From contig JAJXZJ010000009.1 in NCBI GenBank assembly GCA_021780105.1, positions 1-59,940 on the forward strand: a stretch of DNA of 59,940 nt. The letters are read 5' to 3'. Numbering within the stretch: the stretch's first letter is position 1; each line of letters opens with the position of its first letter. Source of the DNA: a bacterium (GTDB lineage Bacteria > Verrucomicrobiota > Verrucomicrobiia > Limisphaerales > J093). Below the pieces are notes generated by a model that had not been told where the DNA came from, made no database searches, and saw only the letters and a list, made by a program, of their open reading frames with translations. Of this stretch, positions 35,007 through 43,326 are shown piece after piece. A program made the position numbers and the translations under genes.

Positions 35007-36326
35007 ATGAGCGCCAACCAACTTGCCCTCCTCGGCGGCGAACCTGTCCGCCGCCGCCCCTTTACTCCCTGGCCGCAATACACCCCGGCCGACCTCGACC
35101 GCGTGGCGAAGGTCATCGCAAGCCGGCACTGGGGCGGCTTCCCGCTGCCCAGCCCGTGGGCCGCGGAGGTCGGTGAAAAGTTCGCCGCGATGCACGGTGC
35201 AAAGTTTGGCTTGTGCCTGGTCAACGGCACCCTCGCCATCACCGCCGCGTTGCAGGCCCTTGGCATCGGCTTCGGCGACGAAGTGATCATTCCCGCCTAC
35301 ACATGGGACGGCACAGCCATCGCCGCACTGATGGCCGGCGCCGTGCCGGTGTTCGTGGACATTGATCCCGACACCTACTGCCTCGACGCCCGCCTCGTCC
35401 GCCAGGCCATCACGCCGCGCACCCGTGCCCTGCTGCCGGTGCATCTGGCGATGCGCTTTGCGGACATGGATGCGCTGCGCGCCATCGCTGCCGAGCACCG
35501 GCTGTTGATCGTCGAGGACTGCGCCCACGCCCACGGCGGCGAATTCCAGGGCCGCGGCGCGGGCGCGGGCGGCGATGCCGGCACGTTCAGCTTCCAGGAA
35601 AGCAAACTCATGACCGCCGGCGAAGGCGGCATCGTCATCACGTCGCGGCTCGATTGCTTCGAGGCGCTGCAATCCATCACCAATTGCGGGCGCAAAAGCC
35701 TGACCGACCAGTTCAAGCAAAAGATGCTCGGCTGCAACTACCGCATGACTGAACTCCAGGCGGCGCTGCTCGTCGGCCAACTTGAAATGCTCCCTGAACT
35801 GCGCGCGAAACGCACCCGCCACGCCGCGCTGCTCGACCGCGAACTCGCCGGCATTCCCGGCGTGCGGCCGCTCCCGCCGCAGCCGGACATCACCCGCGCC
35901 ACGATTTACAACTACGTGTTCCAGTTCCGCCCCACCGGCCCGGCGCCGGCCCGCGATCTGTTTGTCGCGGCGATCGAGGCCGAAGGCGTGCCCTGCGATG
36001 GCCGGTTCTACGAGCCGGTTTACCGCAGCGACCTGTTTTACGTCACGCCGCGCACCTGTCCGCAACTGCGGCTTGAGCGCGACCAGCCGGTGGATTACTC
36101 GCAAGTTCGCTGCCCGGTGTCGGAGCGCGCCGCCTACGCGGAATCCGTGTGGGTGCCGCAGTTCACGTTGATCGGCGACGAGGAGGACGTGCGCGACGTG
36201 GCGAAGGCGGTGGCGAAAGTGGCGGCGAATCTGGAAATGCTGGCCGAGGCCGACCCCGCGCTGGCCGGAAACAAGGCGCTCAGCCGCGCCGAGCGCCCGC
36301 GCGTCGAACGCAAGCGCCATTACTGA
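35007..36326 (+). CDS. DegT/DnrJ/EryC1/StrS-family aminotransferase (second copy)
   Basis: About 439 residues from the ATG at 35007 (MSANQLALLGGEPVRRR). LCLVNGTLAITAALQALGIGFGDEVIIPAYTWDGT, PVHLAMRFADM, IVEDCAHAHGG and FSFQESKLMTAGEGG (Lys200 as Schiff-base lysine) identify the family; the LALLGG..VR N-terminus resembles the scyllo-inosose aminotransferase branch (StsC/NeoB-like). It probably aminates a cyclitol or keto sugar. The nearest neighbours are an amino acid permease upstream and mfd immediately downstream. Compared with the copy at 7.7 kb it is longer at both ends and clearly a different subfamily. Confidence 0.9.
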   Translation: MSANQLALLGGEPVRRRPFTPWPQYTPADLDRVAKVIASRHWGGFPLPSPWAAEVGEKFAAMHGAKFGLCLVNGTLAITAALQALGIGFGDEVIIPAYTWDGTAIAALMAGAVPVFVDIDPDTYCLDARLVRQAITPRTRALLPVHLAMRFADMDALRAIAAEHRLLIVEDCAHAHGGEFQGRGAGAGGDAGTFSFQESKLMTAGEGGIVITSRLDCFEALQSITNCGRKSLTDQFKQKMLGCNYRMTELQAALLVGQLEMLPELRAKRTRHAALLDRELAGIPGVRPLPPQPDITRATIYNYVFQFRPTGPAPARDLFVAAIEAEGVPCDGRFYEPVYRSDLFYVTPRTCPQLRLERDQPVDYSQVRCPVSERAAYAESVWVPQFTLIGDEEDVRDVAKAVAKVAANLEMLAEADPALAGNKALSRAERPRVERKRHY

Positions 36327-36370
36327 GCGGCGGCTTGACGCGCTGGCGGCCGGGCGCAAAGTTCGGCGAG

Positions 36371-39300
36371 GTGCGGTCAGAACCCACTTCCACGGCGGCG
36401 GAACTCCCTGCCGTCGTGACGCAAACTCCCGCGTGGCAGAGCCTCCGGCAACGCGTGGAGCAGGGCGGCGCTTTGTCCTGGAGTGGCGTCAGCGTCGCCG
36501 CGCAGCCGCTGGTCGCCGCGTTGCTGCGCGCCGATTTCCCGCGCCGGCCGGTCGTCATCGTGACCGAAGGCGTCAAAGCACAGGAGCGTTTTGAAGCCGA
36601 CCTGGCAACGTGGTGTGTCTGCGAGCCGCCGACCGCCGCGCCGCAAGCTTCGGCCGCTCAATCCCCGCCTTTGTTCTTCGCCGCCTGGGAAGCGTGGCCG
36701 CACGAGGGCAGGCTGCCGCACGCCGACATTCTCAGCGAACGACTGGAAACGCTGATCGCGCTGCTGCATCCGCCGGAAGACGCCCGCCAGCCGCTGCCGG
36801 TCGTGGTGGCCTCGGTGCCGGCGGTGCTGCAACGGACGTTTCCGCCGGCGGCGTTGCGCGAGCGGTCGCGGCTTTTGCGGCGCGGCGACACGCTCGATCC
36901 GCTGGACCTCGTCGAGTGGCTGGAGGCGCAGGCTTACGAGCCGGAGGCGCAGGTCACCCAGAAAGGCGAACTGGCCCTGCGCGGCGGCATTCTCGACGTT
37001 TTTCCGCTCACCAGCCCGTGGCCGGTGCGGCTGGAATTTTTTGGCAACCAGCTCGAATCGCTCCGGCATTTCGATCCGCTCACCCAAATTTCCCGCGCGG
37101 AAATTGACGAAATCGCCCTGCCACCAGCCGGCGAAATCGGGTTGTTGCGCGCGCCCGGAGCGGCGGCCGGTGCCGCGCCGCTGCTCGATTATCTGCCGGC
37201 GGAGGCGATCCTGCTGCTCAGCGAACCGGACCGGCTCGCCGAGCAGGCGGCGCGCTGCGCGGAAGCCGTGCCGGCGGGCGACCCGCTGTTCTGCGCGTGG
37301 GACGCGTTCGTGGCCCAGGCAAAAACCCGCGGGATGACGGTGCTCGCCTTGAGCGAAACCGACCCGCTGAAAGGCGATGGCTCTGACGGTAACGCCGGGG
37401 ACGCCGGGATGCCGCTGCGGTTTACGGGGCTGGAGCTGTTCCGGCCGCTGGGCGAGCGGGCACCGGACGCGCCGGTGGCGGAGGCGCAGCGACGCGAATT
37501 CTTTGCGCAGCTTCACCGGTGGCTGCGCCAGGGCCACGCGGTCCACGTGTTCTGCAACAACGCCGGTGAGCGTCAGCGTTTCGAGGAAATCTGGGCGGAA
37601 CTGCTGCGCCTGGCTGCCGGCGAATCGCCGCCGCAAACTGAATCGAAAGCGAAAGCGCGGCCCGGCCGCGACGCCGAACCGATGTTGCACTTGGGCGCGC
37701 TGTCGCGCGGCTTTCTCTGCGACGAGGCGAAGCTGGTGGTCGTCACCGACGCGGAGATTTTCGGCCGTTACAAGGTGCAACGCCCGCGCCGGCTGAAATC
37801 GCCGCACGCCACGGCCGCGCGATCCGCGCTGGACATCAATTTCGCCGAGCTGGAGGAGGGCGATTACGTCGTCCACCTGCAATACGGCATCGGAAGATTT
37901 CTCGGCCTGAACCAACTTCCCGTGACGGCCGGCGCTGCCAAATCCGCAACCCGCAATCCGCAATCCGCAATGGAGTGCCTGGTGATCGAGTACGCGCCGC
38001 GCGAAGCCGGGCAGCCGGCGCCGAAACTCTACGTGCCGCTGACGGAGGCGCATCTCGTCAGCAAATACGTCGGCGCCGGCAAGGCGCGGCCGCCGCTGAA
38101 CACGCTCGGCGGCACGCGTTGGGCCAAGGCCAAGGCGCAGGCGGCGGCGGCCGTGCGCGACCTCGCGGCCGACCTGCTCGAACTCCAGGCGGCGCGGGCG
38201 GCGCAGCCGGGCTTCGCGTTCCCGGCCGATTCGCCGTGGCAGCGCGAGTTCGAGGGCGCGTTCTTGTTCGAGGAAACGCCGGACCAACTGCGTGCCATCG
38301 GTGAAACCAAACGGGACCTGGAACAGCCAAGGCCGATGGACCGGTTGATTTGCGGCGATGTCGGTTTCGGCAAGACGGAGGTCGCCATCCGCGCCGCGTT
38401 CAAGGCCGTGATGGCCGGCAAACAGGCGGCGGTGCTCGTGCCGACGACGGTGCTGGCGCAGCAGCATTTCAACACGTTTTGCGAGCGCATGGCGGACTAC
38501 CCGGTGCGCATCGAACTGCTTTCGCGCTACCGCACGCGCCGGCAGCAGGAGCGCGTGATTGCGGATCTCGCCGCCGGCGCGGTGGACATCGTCATCGGCA
38601 CGCACCGGCTGGTGCAGGCGGACGTGGCGTTCAAGGAACTCGGCCTGGTGGTCATTGACGAGGAACAGCGGTTCGGCGTCGGGCACAAGGAAAAACTCAA
38701 GCAGCTCCGCCAGCTCGTGGACGTGTTGACGCTCAGCGCGACGCCGATCCCGCGGACGCTTTACCTCGCGCTGACCGGTGCGCGCGACATGAGCACGATC
38801 GAGACGCCGCCGCAGGACCGGCTGCCGGTGGAGACGATCATCTCGGCCTACGACGAGCGGCTGATCCGCGACGCCATCCAGCGGGAGTTGAACCGCGGCG
38901 GGCAGGTGTTTTTCCTGCACAACCGCATCTTCGACATCGAGGCGGTGGCGCTGAAACTCCGCGCGCTGGCGCCGGCGGCGCGGATTGACGTGGGCCACGG
39001 CCAGATGCCGGCGGACGAGCTGGAGGGCGTGATGACGCGCTTCATCAACGGCGAAACCGACGTGCTGCTGTCCACGACGATCATCGAGAGCGGCATTGAT
39101 ATCCCGAACGCGAACACGATCATCATTGACCGCGCCGACCGCTTCGGCCTGAGTGATCTTTACCAGCTCCGCGGCCGCGTGGGCCGCTACAAGCATCAGG
39201 CCTACGCCTATCTGTTGATCCCGCGCCACGCCGGCCTGCTCGCCGACGCGCGCAAACGCATCGCCGCCGTCAAGCAGTTCACCAAGCCGGGCAGCGGCTT

Positions 39301-40000
39301 CAAGATCGCCATGCGCGACCTGGAGATCCGCGGCGCGGGCAACCTGCTGGGCGCGGAGCAGAGCGGCCACATCACGGCGGTGGGTTTCGAGCTTTACTGC
39401 CAGTTGCTCCAGCAAAGCATCGCCGCGCTGAAGGGCGAACCGGTCAAACCGCGCGTCGAGGTGGCCATGCGGCTGGACTTCCTGGAATTCGGCCCGGTGA
39501 ACGATGCCAAGGAGGAAATCGCGCCGCCGACCGTTCAACGCGAGCCGGCCAAGCCATTGAAAATCTCGGTGCCGCGCGAAGTGGCGACGTTCGTCAGCGA
39601 GCTGGAAACCAGCGCCAGAGAGCGCGAGCCGACCGGTTCCGATTTCCGCCGCGGTTCGGCGGCGTTGCCGCTGGATTATGTGCCGGAGCCGCAACATCGC
39701 ATCGAGGTTTACCGCAAGCTGGCACAGGCGACGGACAAACCGGCGCTGGAATCGCTGCGCGGCGAACTGCGGGACCGTTTCGGTCCGCTGCCGCCGCCGG
39801 CGGAACTGCTCCTGCAGGTGACGGCGCTCAAACTGCTCGCGGCGGAGCGCGGCGTGACGGCGATTGAAACGCGCGGCGACAAATTGATGCTGACGCGCGG
39901 CGGCGATTTGCTCCAGGTCGGCGGCAAGTTCCCGCGACTGGCCAGGCGCGAGCCAAAGGCGCGTTTGAACGAGGTTCGGAAGCTGCTGCTGGCGCTGTGA
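36371..40000 (+). CDS. mfd: transcription-repair coupling factor Mfd
   Basis: About 1209 residues from a GTG at 36371; an in-frame TTG at 36335 is the alternative, since the aminotransferase ends at 36326. It has a UvrB-like N-terminal part ([26 protein letters not shown]), the CarD-like RNA-polymerase interaction domain ([20 protein letters not shown]), Walker [12 protein letters not shown] (about 660), Walker [19 protein letters not shown], motif [16 protein letters not shown] and the C-terminal TRCF domain. Mfd removes stalled RNA polymerase and recruits UvrA. An extra segment of about 15 residues, encoded by heptamer repeats, lies in the CarD-like region (about 520-534). Confidence 0.96.
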   Translation: MRSEPTSTAAELPAVVTQTPAWQSLRQRVEQGGALSWSGVSVAAQPLVAALLRADFPRRPVVIVTEGVKAQERFEADLATWCVCEPPTAAPQASAAQSPPLFFAAWEAWPHEGRLPHADILSERLETLIALLHPPEDARQPLPVVVASVPAVLQRTFPPAALRERSRLLRRGDTLDPLDLVEWLEAQAYEPEAQVTQKGELALRGGILDVFPLTSPWPVRLEFFGNQLESLRHFDPLTQISRAEIDEIALPPAGEIGLLRAPGAAAGAAPLLDYLPAEAILLLSEPDRLAEQAARCAEAVPAGDPLFCAWDAFVAQAKTRGMTVLALSETDPLKGDGSDGNAGDAGMPLRFTGLELFRPLGERAPDAPVAEAQRREFFAQLHRWLRQGHAVHVFCNNAGERQRFEEIWAELLRLAAGESPPQTESKAKARPGRDAEPMLHLGALSRGFLCDEAKLVVVTDAEIFGRYKVQRPRRLKSPHATAARSALDINFAELEEGDYVVHLQYGIGRFLGLNQLPVTAGAAKSATRNPQSAMECLVIEYAPREAGQPAPKLYVPLTEAHLVSKYVGAGKARPPLNTLGGTRWAKAKAQAAAAVRDLAADLLELQAARAAQPGFAFPADSPWQREFEGAFLFEETPDQLRAIGETKRDLEQPRPMDRLICGDVGFGKTEVAIRAAFKAVMAGKQAAVLVPTTVLAQQHFNTFCERMADYPVRIELLSRYRTRRQQERVIADLAAGAVDIVIGTHRLVQADVAFKELGLVVIDEEQRFGVGHKEKLKQLRQLVDVLTLSATPIPRTLYLALTGARDMSTIETPPQDRLPVETIISAYDERLIRDAIQRELNRGGQVFFLHNRIFDIEAVALKLRALAPAARIDVGHGQMPADELEGVMTRFINGETDVLLSTTIIESGIDIPNANTIIIDRADRFGLSDLYQLRGRVGRYKHQAYAYLLIPRHAGLLADARKRIAAVKQFTKPGSGFKIAMRDLEIRGAGNLLGAEQSGHITAVGFELYCQLLQQSIAALKGEPVKPRVEVAMRLDFLEFGPVNDAKEEIAPPTVQREPAKPLKISVPREVATFVSELETSAREREPTGSDFRRGSAALPLDYVPEPQHRIEVYRKLAQATDKPALESLRGELRDRFGPLPPPAELLLQVTALKLLAAERGVTAIETRGDKLMLTRGGDLLQVGGKFPRLARREPKARLNEVRKLLLAL
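37940..37967 (+). repeat. heptamer array CAATCCG inside mfd
   Basis: Four consecutive heptamers: AAATCCG, CAACCCG, CAATCCG, CAATCCG, immediately followed by CAATGGA. They encode [11 protein letters not shown] in the loop just after [14 protein letters not shown], within the RNA-polymerase-interacting domain. Frame is kept. The same heptamer appears in mutS at 15859-15893. Confidence 0.75.
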
Positions 40001-40027
40001 AACCCGTGAGTTGAGCGGTCCGACGGC

Positions 40028-42190
40028 TCACCGGATGAACCCCAAATACCGGCCCATCCAGTAAGGCAGGAGGAATTCGTCGCCGGCCAGTTCGCTCAGG
40101 CCGCCACCGCCGCCGTCGAGCGCGAAGGGGTTGCCATTCCAGCGCATGGCCGCGCGTTCGTCCGGTGGCAGGAGTTGCTCCGTTTGCTGATCGCGGAAGT
40201 TCGCCGGCAGGCGGGTCAGGTCCTGGCGCTGCGAGTTGGTGACGGTCCAGTTGACGAGGTCGAGCGGGAAACGCTGGAGCGTCCAGACGGCGCCGTCGAG
40301 ATCAAAGAACGGCGCGCCGGTCATGCCATACATGAAGTCCCAGACCGGGCAACGCTCGACCTTGGCGATCTCCCAATGGTCGCGGATGGCGCCGGCGTAA
40401 AGCATCCGCAGTCGCTCGTCGAAGGCGTAGCGATACAGCGTCCAGTAATTGTAAAATGCCAGTTCGTCGTCGGAGTGGTTCCATCCGTCGCCCATTTGCA
40501 TGCCCTGATACACGACGCCCGGCGTGTTGCGGAGGTTGGCCATGCTGTTGGTGATGTTGGTCAGGTAGCCGTAGCGGTTCATCAGGTCGAAGGCCTTGTC
40601 GCGGTAAAGCTCCTTGCCGGTGACGCGGTAGCCGAACTGGAGGAAGGCGATGATCTCCGAGCTGTTCAGCCGGCGGTCGCCGACGGTGGGCGGGTAATGG
40701 TTCACGTATTCCGGATTCCAGCGGCCCCAGAGCGTCGGTTTGCCGTCGGCGTCCACGAGGTAAAGGTTGTTGCGGACGATGTGGCCGATGATCTTGTCGT
40801 AATCGGCGGCGATGCGGGCCTTCTCCGCCGGATAAATCGCCGCCGTTTCGTAGAGCGCGGCATAGGCGAAGGTCTGGCTGGTGATCTCGTCGCTGCTGGT
40901 GGTGCCTTTCCATTCCCAAGCCGGGTCGTGCGCGACGTGCCAGCGGTCGGGATCGGAGAATTTGAAGCCGGCGCGCTCGAACGTGCGGGCGGGGAAGCCG
41001 TCGAGACCGGTGATGCTCTGGAGTCGTTCGAGGGCGTCAAAGGTTTCCCAGGCATGGGCGCGGGCGGATTCCTCGCCGGTGACGGCATAATGAAACGCCT
41101 GGCTGGCGAGGTAATAGCTGCTCCAGCCGCCGTCGTTGTCCGTGTCAATCATCTCGGCGCTGGCGATGTCGCCCGGCCGCAAGAGCCGCAGCTCCGAGCA
41201 GAAACCGAAGCGGACGTGGCGTTGGCGGATTTTGTTTTCATAGTAAGCGGCCTTTTGCGCCAACGTCATCGTGCGGAACTCGATTTTGTCCACGCCCAGC
41301 GGCGTCAGCACGTAGGCATCGCCGGCCGGCGTTACGCGCAGGTCCACCACCTGGTCATCGGCGAGCCAGCGCCGCGACGCAAAATAGCGGAAGCGGCCCG
41401 GCCCGGTCTCGAGGAAGACGCCGCGCTTGGTGCCCACCCAAATGCCGTTGGTCGCGATAGCCATGCAGGTGATGTCCGGGCAGGGCAACTTGGTTTGCAG
41501 CGGGAAGGTCGGCCGCCCGTCCGCGAGATTCAGACCGTAGAAACCGCGTTTCGAGCCGACCAGCACCTCGCCGGGCCGGAACGCCAGCGCCGTGATTTCC
41601 TTGGCCTGGTGAAACTGCGTGATCCGGTCGTTTTCCACGCGCTGGATGGTGTCGCCGGCCAGCACGTAAAACTGGTTTCCCCAGGCGTAGAGATGCGTCG
41701 GCGGGGCGGGCAACGTGCCGGACAACACGTTCAACCGCCCATTGCGGAAGATTGCCAGGTTGCGTTGCCCCGCCAGCAGCACCGAGCCGTCCGGACCCAC
41801 GACCAGTGATTGGTATTCGCCTTTGGGCAACGTCCCGGCCGGCCGGCCGGCCTGGCCGTTGGACAGCCAGCCGTCATCAAACAGGTAATACAAATCGCCG
41901 TCACCCAACGCCAGGTCGCGGGCGAGCTTGCCGGCCAGCGGCCGGAAACTGCGGTCCATGGCGAGCCGGTCGTCGAACACGCGCGCCACGCCGCGATCGG
42001 TGAGCACATACACGATGCCGTCCTTGTTGACCTCCAGCCGGAGCATGGCCGCGCCCTGCACCTCGGGCACGGTGGTGAACTTCACCGCCACTGATTGCAG
42101 AAAAGGCACGTCCTTGTAAATCGGCGCGGCGACGGCCGGCAGCGCAACACAGCCGGCCAGCAGAAACAGCTTCAAGACCTGGTGACGCAT
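40028..42190 (-). CDS. secreted protein with propeller-like N-terminus and alpha/alpha-barrel-like C-terminus
   Basis: 720 residues with a signal peptide (MRHQVLKLFLLAGCVALPAVAA). Residues about 30-290 hold repeated beta units of the type GIVYVLTDRGVARV, GDLYYLFDDGWL, GNQFYVLAGDTIQRV and GIWVGTKRGVFLETG, a propeller-like pattern. Residues about 330-700 are helix-rich with RLRPGDIASAEMIDTDNDGGWSSYYLASQAF, EYVNHYPPTVGDRRLNSSEIIAFLQFGYRVTG and GDGWNHSDDELAFYNYWTLYRYAF, reminiscent of (alpha/alpha) barrel glycoside hydrolases or lyases. No exact family is recognised. It is the last gene before the insertion-sequence remnants. Confidence 0.7.
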   Translation of the reverse strand: MRHQVLKLFLLAGCVALPAVAAPIYKDVPFLQSVAVKFTTVPEVQGAAMLRLEVNKDGIVYVLTDRGVARVFDDRLAMDRSFRPLAGKLARDLALGDGDLYYLFDDGWLSNGQAGRPAGTLPKGEYQSLVVGPDGSVLLAGQRNLAIFRNGRLNVLSGTLPAPPTHLYAWGNQFYVLAGDTIQRVENDRITQFHQAKEITALAFRPGEVLVGSKRGFYGLNLADGRPTFPLQTKLPCPDITCMAIATNGIWVGTKRGVFLETGPGRFRYFASRRWLADDQVVDLRVTPAGDAYVLTPLGVDKIEFRTMTLAQKAAYYENKIRQRHVRFGFCSELRLLRPGDIASAEMIDTDNDGGWSSYYLASQAFHYAVTGEESARAHAWETFDALERLQSITGLDGFPARTFERAGFKFSDPDRWHVAHDPAWEWKGTTSSDEITSQTFAYAALYETAAIYPAEKARIAADYDKIIGHIVRNNLYLVDADGKPTLWGRWNPEYVNHYPPTVGDRRLNSSEIIAFLQFGYRVTGKELYRDKAFDLMNRYGYLTNITNSMANLRNTPGVVYQGMQMGDGWNHSDDELAFYNYWTLYRYAFDERLRMLYAGAIRDHWEIAKVERCPVWDFMYGMTGAPFFDLDGAVWTLQRFPLDLVNWTVTNSQRQDLTRLPANFRDQQTEQLLPPDERAAMRWNGNPFALDGGGGGLSELAGDEFLLPYWMGRYLGFIR

Positions 42191-42280
42191 GGCGGTGAAG
42201 GTAGCCGATCCGTTCGGTCGGGGAAAGGCCGGAAACGGGCGGCGTATCCCGGGCGGAATAGGCCGGTGGGGCGAGTGTCC

Positions 42281-42643
42281 TCACGAGCCGGTGTTTATGC
42301 GCTGACAGATCGCGGTGACCGGCTCGCCCCACCAGATGGCGCGCTTGCGGCGCTGGGAATTTGGCTGGTTATGCTGGCACAAAGATGGCGTGCCGACGGC
42401 GCAGGATTTGGCGATGGTATTCTTAGGAACGACGAGGGTGCGCCTTTGCCGGCGGGCTTCTTTTAAGGTCCGGCCAGCAGCGTTGTTTCCAGCCGCGGCA
42501 AGGTCCACAGGGCCGTGGCGTGGCCGAGGGTCTCCTCCGGGCCACTTCCGTGTGGAGCGCCCCCGCTCGAAGAGTCTGACCACCCGCATCCGTCGCCGCT
42601 CCAGCGCGGCGAAGTCGCGTTTCACACCTTGGGGGTTACCCAC
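42281..42643 (-). pseudogene. degenerate transposase fragment, IS630-like N-terminus
   Basis: The minus-strand frame begins MGNPQGVKRDFAALERRR, then MRVVRLFERG, which resembles the start of IS630-type transposases (K-R-DF-ALE-RR....RLF..G). After the first 35 residues the pattern shifts to another reading frame and no helix-turn-helix, catalytic DDE or normal length follows. I read this as a decayed remnant. The family is inferred from the short conserved start. Confidence 0.45.
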
Positions 42644-42717
42644 ATCAGTTTGGCCCGCGACAGGGTAAAAATGTTCACTATATCATGCAATGATTAGTAG
42701 ACCTTGCATTGATTGCG

Positions 42718-42910
42718 CCGGGCCGCGTGCTGCTGGTTTTGCTGTCGTAGAGCACACCGTTTTCGGTGAACGCGACGTGCGCCCGCGCGGCCACCGCCGG
42801 CGCGCTTCCCGACCGCTTCCTGCACCACGCCATCACCATCGCAATCAAATGGTCGCAGCTACCGGGTGAAGGACTCGTTGCCGCCAGCGGCAGAATGCCG
42901 GCAGCGTAGA
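42718..42910 (+). pseudogene. IstB-like (IS21 helper ATPase) C-terminal remnant
   Basis: In the plus strand the pieces VLLVLLS, a stop, STPFS, then LPDRFLHHAITIAI and, one base out of frame, NGRSYRVKDS occur in the right order. These match the C-terminus of IstB helper proteins of IS21 elements (S.TPF..W...LLDRLLHH...I.G.SYR.K). The stop and the frame change show it is not functional. Confidence 0.5.
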
Positions 42911-42932
42911 AAATCAAACGAACGTTCGACCA

Positions 42933-42978
42933 CCGAGGCCGCGAGCTAACGGCTCGCTATCGGCCTCGGCTTGTTTTA
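42933..42978 (+). terminator. rho-independent-terminator-like hairpin
   Basis: CCGAGGCCG (42933-42941) pairs with CGGCCTCGG (42961-42969), and inside it CGAGC pairs with GCTCG, giving a stacked hairpin, followed by CTTGTTTT. It lies directly after the IstB remnant and may be its terminator. Confidence 0.7.
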
Positions 42979-43025
42979 CCTCGCCGGCCAATCGTCAAAA
43001 CGCTTGTTCAGAAAACCAAAAGTGA

Positions 43026-43157
43026 TATGAAACAAACCGCCTCGGGGTGGGTGATTTTAACCCGCAAAATGACACCCTGGCCGAGTTCTCCACCCAGGGT
43101 GAAGTCGTTCGTGACGTCCGCGGTTACCAACTCAAACTGCCGTTTCCCGCCCTATAG
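43026..43157 (+). pseudogene. possible 3' end of a lost gene
   Basis: A reading frame of about 43 codons, starting after an in-frame stop, reads ETNRLGVGDFNPQNDTLAEF, then STQGEVVRDVRGYQLKL.PFPAL, and ends in TAG at 43155. The composition looks coding and a terminator-like hairpin overlaps its last codons. The 5' part is missing, replaced by the insertion-sequence remnants. I do not recognise the family, so this stays tentative. Confidence 0.35.
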
Positions 43158-43197
43158 ACCCTCAAGGAAGCGGAAACGGGAAACGCTCGGATTTTTT
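43141..43197 (+). terminator. hairpin with T-tract upstream of the sensor kinase
   Basis: CGTTTCCCG (43141-43149) pairs with CGGGAAACG (43177-43185), followed by CTCGG and a run of six T (43192-43197). It overlaps the end of the lost-gene fragment and would insulate the kinase gene from upstream transcription. Confidence 0.6.
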
Positions 43198-43326
43198 CCA
43201 GTGAACAGAAGCCGGCTCCGCTGGGGAGCTTGCCATCCAGCCGCGTTTAATTATGCTCGGCAGCGAAGCATGTGCGTGTTTTATTCCCGCCCCGCCGCTC
43301 TGGCTCCGGCCACGGCAGGCAAGCCT

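Noticed and set aside
36377..39697. A 1106-codon open frame on the minus strand
   Set aside because: It is antisense to mfd. Its composition (many Arg, His, Gln) is that of a shadow frame and it has no recognisable domain.
43027..43326. N-terminal extension of the sensor kinase by 100 codons
   Set aside because: A signal peptide begins at 43327, and the upstream part overlaps a hairpin with T-tract and a gene fragment in another frame.
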